Assembly (NCBI GenBank): GCA_002497345.1
Contig: DANS01000014.1
Coordinates: 10,812-52,643, forward strand
Origin: Thermoproteus sp. UBA157
GTDB taxonomy: Archaea > Thermoproteota > Thermoprotei > Thermoproteales > Thermoproteaceae
Direction: 5' to 3'
DNA: 41,832 nucleotides
The notes under the pieces were generated by a model. It searched no databases, was not told the origin of the DNA, and was given only the letters and a program-made list of their open reading frames with translations. The position numbers and the translations under genes were made by a program. Positions 37,565-41,832 of this stretch are shown in pieces (within the stretch, counting starts at the first letter, position 1; every line of letters begins with the position of its first letter).

Positions 37565-38998
37565 CTACCTCCTGTAGGTATAATAGGTCCTTCGCCCGAA
37601 GTCGTGTAGCTCGACGCCGATTGAGGCCAGCGCGTTCCTGATCTGATCCGCCAATTGGTATTGCCTCTCGGCCCTCAGCCTAGATCTCGCCTCCACCAAG
37701 GCCCTCACGGCCTCCTGCACCTCCTTCGGGATCTCCCGCCTCTCCAGAACTCCTATCACGTCGGCCATCTCGACGTATTTGGACAATATGCCCATAGCCG
37801 TCTCTCGGGAGATTCTATCGATTTTGTGCAATACGGTGGATATTATGTAGCGCGCCGCGTCGTAGAGTCTCTGGGCGGCCTCGTTTGTGGAGAAGTCGTC
37901 GTTTAGGGCGTCGTAGAAGCCGTCAACGTATTCGCGGAAGCGCTCCGCTACGGGCTCTAGATCCCTTTCGCCAGCATCGGCGACGGCTTGGCCCAACTCG
38001 TCGTAAGCCGTGTAGAGCGTCTTGACCATATCCTCGGCTCTGTCCAGTAGCTCGAAGCTGAACTCCATGGGCTTGCGGTAGTGGCTCATGGCGTAGGCGA
38101 ACCTCAAGGCCTCGCCGCTGTATTTCGAGAGCACCTCCCCGAGCGCGACGACGTTGCCCAAGGATTTAGACATCTTCTCCCCCCTTATGGTCAAGTACCC
38201 CACGTGTATCCAATACCTCGCGAAGTAGTCCACGCCGAACATGGCGCGCGCTATGGCGATTTCGTTCTCGTGGTGGGGGAATATCAAGTCGGCCCCTCCG
38301 CCGTGGAAATCGAAGGGGACGCCCAAGTGTTTCGTCGACATGACCACGCACTCGAGATGCCAGCCGGGCCTGCCGGGACACCAAGGCGAGTCCCACCACG
38401 GCTCGCCCGGCGACCAGCTCTTCCATAGGGCGAAGTCCAAGGGGTTCCTCTTGCCGGGCTCGGGCTCCACCCGGGCCCCCGCTATGAGCTCTTCTATCTT
38501 CTGGCCCGAGAACTCGCCGTAACGGGGGATCCTTCCCACCTCGAAGTAAACCGAGCCGTCCGGCGCCACGTAGGCGTAGCCTCTCTCCACTAACGCCTTA
38601 ATCCACTCCAACATGTCTTGTATGTTCTCCGTCACGCGGGGGTTCGCGTGGGCCGGCTTGACGAAGAGCTTGCGCATCATCTCGTTGTATTCCGCTATGT
38701 AGCGCTCCGGGATCTCGCGCCAACGCCTCAAGGCGTCTGGGCCGAACTCCTCCTTGGCTCTGTTTATTATTTTGTCGTCTATGTCGGTGAAGTTTATCAC
38801 AAGCTTCACCTGGAGGCCCAGTCTCTCCAGATAGCGGCGGAACATGTCGAAGAAGACGTAGACCCTCCCGTGCCCTACGTGGACCGAATCGTAGGGGGTG
38901 ATGCCACACACGTAGCCCGTGACTACGCCCGGCGTGCGCACGACGAATTGCTCCACCCTCTTGGTGGCCGTATTATATATCCTCAACGGCGTCGACAC
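37565..38998 (-). CDS. cysS: Cysteinyl-tRNA synthetase
   Basis: 477 residues from the GTG at 38998 (MSTPLRIYNTATKRVEQF), normal family length. The class Ia motifs are HVGH (HIGH box, in DSVHVGHGRVYVF) and KMSKSLGN. Zinc-site and cysteine-recognition residues appear in VCGITPYD and CPGRPGWHLECV, with FHGGGADLIFPHHENE completing the site. The same frame remains open far into the antisense of eno, but that extension is not coding. It is transcribed divergently from eno; the intervening region holds the eno TATA. Confidence 0.96.
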   Translation of the reverse strand: MSTPLRIYNTATKRVEQFVVRTPGVVTGYVCGITPYDSVHVGHGRVYVFFDMFRRYLERLGLQVKLVINFTDIDDKIINRAKEEFGPDALRRWREIPERYIAEYNEMMRKLFVKPAHANPRVTENIQDMLEWIKALVERGYAYVAPDGSVYFEVGRIPRYGEFSGQKIEELIAGARVEPEPGKRNPLDFALWKSWSPGEPWWDSPWCPGRPGWHLECVVMSTKHLGVPFDFHGGGADLIFPHHENEIAIARAMFGVDYFARYWIHVGYLTIRGEKMSKSLGNVVALGEVLSKYSGEALRFAYAMSHYRKPMEFSFELLDRAEDMVKTLYTAYDELGQAVADAGERDLEPVAERFREYVDGFYDALNDDFSTNEAAQRLYDAARYIISTVLHKIDRISRETAMGILSKYVEMADVIGVLERREIPKEVQEAVRALVEARSRLRAERQYQLADQIRNALASIGVELHDFGRRTYYTYRR

Positions 38999-39030
38999 CC
39001 CGACATGGAGGGTCGATGGAAGGATCCTAA

Positions 39031-39040
39031 TAAATTTAAG
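39031..39040 (+). promoter_or_regulatory. TATA element of eno
   Basis: TAAATTTAAG centred 25 nt before the eno ATG at 39060. Its near-palindromic core could also serve cysS in the other direction at a looser spacing (about 37 nt from the GTG). Confidence 0.55.
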
Positions 39041-39059
39041 TGGGCGGCGTCTTGAGGAC

Positions 39060-40310
39060 ATGGTCGACACAACGATAGAGGAGTTGGCCGCCAGGAAGGT
39101 GCTGACCGGGAGAGGGGATCTCACGGTGGAAGTCGAAGTGTATACGGCGGACGGCTTCGGGAGAGCCGCCGCGCCGGCCGGCGCGTCTAAGGGCAAACAC
39201 GAGGTGGCCTTCCTGCCGGAGGGCGGCATCGATGAGGCCCTCTCGGCCTTCGAGAGGCTGGCGGCGCCCGAGCTCGTCGGCCTAGACGCGGCCGAGCAGT
39301 ATGCGGTTGACGGCAAGTTGGAGGAGGTGGACGGGACGGGGCGCTTCGAGAAAATAGGCGGCGCCGTGGCCGTGGCAACCTCCATGGCGGCCGCAAGGGC
39401 GGCCGCGAACACCTTGGGGATACCGCTCTTTAGGCACTTGGGAGGCGCCGCCGCGAGGACTCTGCCGTTGCCGTTGGGCAACACGATAGGCGGGGGGAAG
39501 CACAGCAGAGGGCTGGGACCCGACTTGCAGGAGTTCCTAGTGATACCGCTCAACCCGCCGGATGCGGCGACAGCAGTCTTGGCCAATCTCGAGGTGCACA
39601 GAAGGGCCTTAAAATATATAGTGAAGGTCGACCCGCATTTCACTGGCGGCAAAAACGACGAGGGGGCTTGGACTCCCAGGATATCGGCCGAGACGGCCTT
39701 GAGGATATTGAAGGAGGCCGCGCAGGAGGTGTCGAAGGAAATGGGCGTCGAGATCGGCTTGGGGGTGGACGCGGCGGCCTCGAGCCTCTGGAATGGGGAG
39801 AAATACGTGTATCAAAACGAGGGGAGGGAGAGGACGCCCAGGGAGCAGCTGGACTACATGGCGAAGCTCTTGGACGAGTTCGGGCTTGTGTATCTGGAGG
39901 ATCCCTTCCAAGAGGACGACTTCCAGAGCTTCGCCGAACTTACAGATAGGTATAGGGATAGGCTAATAGTGGGCGACGACCTCTACGTGACGAATGCCGC
40001 CAGGATAGAGCAAGGCGGGAGGCTGGGGGCCACAACCGCCGTCTTGATAAAGCCGGATCAGACGGGCACCCTCACGAGAGCCGCCGAGGCCGTGAGGACC
40101 GCGAGGAGGTACGGCATGAGGGTAGTCGTATCGCACCGTTCCGGCGACACCGAGTACGACACCTTGGCCCACGTGGCGGTGGCCTTCGGCGCCGAGGTGA
40201 TCAAGAGCGGCATAGTGGGGGGCGAGAGGACCGCCAAGCTCAACGAGCTCATAAGGATAGGAGAATACCTAGGCAAATGGAGCAAGATGGCCTCGATAAA
40301 AGCCCCATAG
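39060..40310 (+). CDS. eno: Enolase
   Basis: 416 residues from the ATG at 39060, preferred over a 47-codon upstream extension because of the TATA at 39031-39040 and the family N-terminus. It dehydrates 2-phosphoglycerate to phosphoenolpyruvate. Active-site segments: PAGASKGKHE loop, GLGPDLQEFLV, GVDAAASSLW and YLEDPFQEDD and VGDDLYVTN (metal ligands), IKPDQTGTLT (catalytic Lys) and VSHRSGDTEYD. Codons are uniformly GC-rich. With pyk it supplies the last two steps of glycolysis. Confidence 0.97.
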   Translation: MVDTTIEELAARKVLTGRGDLTVEVEVYTADGFGRAAAPAGASKGKHEVAFLPEGGIDEALSAFERLAAPELVGLDAAEQYAVDGKLEEVDGTGRFEKIGGAVAVATSMAAARAAANTLGIPLFRHLGGAAARTLPLPLGNTIGGGKHSRGLGPDLQEFLVIPLNPPDAATAVLANLEVHRRALKYIVKVDPHFTGGKNDEGAWTPRISAETALRILKEAAQEVSKEMGVEIGLGVDAAASSLWNGEKYVYQNEGRERTPREQLDYMAKLLDEFGLVYLEDPFQEDDFQSFAELTDRYRDRLIVGDDLYVTNAARIEQGGRLGATTAVLIKPDQTGTLTRAAEAVRTARRYGMRVVVSHRSGDTEYDTLAHVAVAFGAEVIKSGIVGGERTAKLNELIRIGEYLGKWSKMASIKAP

Positions 40311-40320
40311 ATTTTTAAAA
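40311..40320 (+). promoter_or_regulatory. TATA element of the surface-protein gene
   Basis: ATTTTTAAAA directly follows the eno stop and is centred 25 nt before the ATG at 40340. Confidence 0.55.
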
Positions 40321-40339
40321 TAGTAGCCACCAAAGCCTT

Positions 40340-41832
40340 ATGAGGGCGCTCTTGATGGCGCTAGCCGCCGCCGCGGTAGCCGCGCTTGCGCTCTACTCGC
40401 TCGCCCCCTATATATCTAAGCCGTTAGCGCCGACGACGGGCCCGCAGACGTCTACCTCGAGCCTCCAGACGGTCGCCTCGTCGACCTCAAGCATTGCGAC
40501 GAGCCTCCAGACGAGGTCGTCGGGGGCCGGCTCGCAACAAAGCTCCGCGTCGACGACCACGACCGCCGGCGTGAACGCGGAGGCCCAGACCACGACGTCT
40601 AGTCAGTCCTCCAGCCCGCCCCCACGGCCTAATATAACTGTGGAGCTCGTCACGACGGAGGTGAACACGACGAAGCTGCCCGCCAACTTTACGTTGGCGT
40701 TCTTGGTAGTCAACAAGGGCGACGCCAAGGGCGTCGTCTATATCAACGGAACTGAGTTGGTCCTAGGACCTGGGGAGGAGGCCCGGGTGAACTTCACAAC
40801 GACGATAAGACATGCAGATCTCAACCAAGTGTTGTTGTACGTAAACGGGACGCCGAGTCAATACTGGATCCGGGCTTATTACTTCACGCCTTTGTTTGTA
40901 GCGGAGCCTATAACGATACGGACGTACAAACTGCCCATCGAGGTCGTCGTTAACGTCACGATAAAAAACGTCGGGAACTACACAGGGAGCGTGGGAGGCC
41001 TCGAGATACCGCCGGGCGGCAACGCGACTGTGGCAATCCCCTTAAACGTGACGGCCGCCGGGCGCTACGAGGCGGAGGCGTACGGGGTGCCGGTGGAGAT
41101 ATACGTGGAGTATCTAATAACCGGGTACTCCGTGTATATCTGGTCGCCCCCCGTTGAGGTCGTGCCGGGCGAGGCGGTGCCCGTGGCGTTTTACGTGAGG
41201 AACGCTGGGAACGCCACAGAGATGCTAGTCGTCAACGGGACCGCTCTGAGGCTGGCGCCGGGCGAGGGCAGATGGCTCAACTACACGGTGCCCGCCTACA
41301 GCAGAAGGCCTGTGGCGCTAGTCGTGAACGGGACGACGTGGAGGTGGGCCCTCAACGTCAGCGCGATAGCCCTCAGGGTGTTGCTCGAGATAGGAGGAGG
41401 GATCTACAACCCGGCCACAACGCCGCAAATCGTGGTGGAGTCGAGCACCGCCGCGATCCCCTATACGTGGCTGATATCCACCAACGCGACTCATCGCACC
41501 GTCGTTGTGACCGTCGGAGGCGCCGCCTACGCGATCCCGCCGGGCGGGACCGCGCAGATAAACGGCACGTTGCAGGCGAAGCTTAACGCTTGGAATACCG
41601 TATCGGTGCAGATCAACGGGACGACGTATTCCGTGCAGGCGTACGTGCAGCTCAAGCCGCCCGTCTTAAGCGTGGCCGACATAACGGGCATGTCCTTCAC
41701 GGATACAAGGACTTACACGCAGCAGGTCAGTTGCGAGACGTCCGGCGGGGCGATCGTCTTCACGGCCACGGTATACAGCATGAGCGGAACGGTTAGCTAC
41801 TCGGGCGGGACCATAACCTTCTCGGGCTCGAT
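40340..41832 (+). CDS. Large secreted or surface-anchored repeat protein, 3'-truncated by the window
   Basis: The frame stays open from the ATG at 40340 to the end of the window (497 codons), with no stop. Residues 1-31 form a signal peptide or N-terminal anchor (MRALLMALAAAAVAALALYS). A Ser/Thr/Gln-rich linker (about 32-93) follows, then at least four Ig-like/CARDB-like beta repeats of about 75-110 residues. Each carries a VNKGD/KNVGN/RNAGN turn, an LxPGE- or PPGG-type turn and an NGT motif. Many NxS/T sequons suggest heavy N-glycosylation. A single Cys near residue 464 is the only one seen. Probable extracellular adhesin, S-layer-associated or solute-binding role; the missing C-terminus would decide. 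Confidence 0.8.
   Translation, partial: MRALLMALAAAAVAALALYSLAPYISKPLAPTTGPQTSTSSLQTVASSTSSIATSLQTRSSGAGSQQSSASTTTTAGVNAEAQTTTSSQSSSPPPRPNITVELVTTEVNTTKLPANFTLAFLVVNKGDAKGVVYINGTELVLGPGEEARVNFTTTIRHADLNQVLLYVNGTPSQYWIRAYYFTPLFVAEPITIRTYKLPIEVVVNVTIKNVGNYTGSVGGLEIPPGGNATVAIPLNVTAAGRYEAEAYGVPVEIYVEYLITGYSVYIWSPPVEVVPGEAVPVAFYVRNAGNATEMLVVNGTALRLAPGEGRWLNYTVPAYSRRPVALVVNGTTWRWALNVSAIALRVLLEIGGGIYNPATTPQIVVESSTAAIPYTWLISTNATHRTVVVTVGGAAYAIPPGGTAQINGTLQAKLNAWNTVSVQINGTTYSVQAYVQLKPPVLSVADITGMSFTDTRTYTQQVSCETSGGAIVFTATVYSMSGTVSYSGGTITFSGS

Noticed and set aside
38919..39059. Upstream extension of eno (47 codons)
   Set aside because: It overlaps cysS, and the TATA at 39031-39040 places the start at 39060, matching the enolase N-terminus.
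38999..39652. N-terminal extension of the cysS frame by 218 codons on the minus strand
   Set aside because: It is antisense to eno, whose catalytic motifs are intact, and CysRS of normal length starts at the GTG at 38998.
1..41832. Mobile elements, CRISPR arrays or prophage
   Set aside because: No transposase, integrase, cas gene, regularly spaced repeat or terminal inverted repeat was recognised; the AT-rich islands are inside core genes and lack mobile-element features.

Overview
This window is densely packed archaeal DNA, almost certainly from a hyperthermophilic crenarchaeon of the order Thermoproteales (Thermoproteus- or Pyrobaculum-like). Supporting signs: an Rpb8-type RNA polymerase subunit (Rpo8), two different Sm-like proteins including the two-domain SmAP3 type, FttA, TFE-alpha, MBF1 and a group II chaperonin; an intron-containing tRNA gene; C/D box sRNA-like elements in short intergenic gaps; and many apparently leaderless genes whose TATA element lies about 25 nt before the start codon. 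The species assignment is inference; no rRNA gene is present.

Layout. 1-3.5 kb: small unknown gene, DUF123 protein, sirtuin, C/D sRNA candidate, secreted Lon-like (S16) protease, membrane protein. 3.5-10.4 kb: unknown gene, family B DNA polymerase, Lsm-L37e pair, FttA, proteasome beta, FKBP isomerase, S17e. 10.5-12.2 kb: thermosome. 12.2-14.7 kb: operon of a mini-TFB, a secretion/pilus-type ATPase and a small membrane protein, then Rpo8. 14.8-20.4 kb: SmAP3 and the catalytic part of archaeosine tRNA-guanine transglycosylase; facing them MBF1, HflX, TFE and a PAC2 proteasome chaperone; then the detached C2-PUA module of the transglycosylase, and tRNA-Thr(UGU) with two introns. 20.4-24.6 kb: DnaG, methionine aminopeptidase, FHA protein, membrane Ser/Thr kinase. 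24.7-28.2 kb: moaA, ModE-type regulator, tandem-fused MoaC, cytidine deaminase, a glycosylase-like Fe-S protein. 28.2-31.8 kb: atypical SDR, SHMT, Mrp ATPase, unknown gene. 31.8-36.1 kb: C/D candidate, S2, MEMO, type 2 IPP isomerase, zinc-ribbon protein, L2, a probable tRNA-splicing endonuclease structural subunit, unknown gene. 36.1-41.8 kb: pyruvate kinase, C/D candidate, CysRS, enolase, and a large secreted repeat protein that runs off the window.

The content is mainly information processing (replication, transcription, tRNA and rRNA modification, protein quality control) plus lower glycolysis, isoprenoid and molybdopterin genes. No insertion sequence, CRISPR array or replication origin was seen. 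No gene-free stretch exceeds 300 nt; the longest gaps (about 14651-14809, 20090-20251, 21628-21793) hold promoters or hairpins. The points most worth checking are the MoaC-MoaC fusion with complementary halves, the split transglycosylase with an altered zinc site, the mini-TFB/ATPase operon, three C/D-like RNAs (one with a guide matching conserved 23S rRNA), a palindrome between the moaA and kinase promoters, and sharply bounded AT-rich codon islands inside otherwise GC-rich genes.
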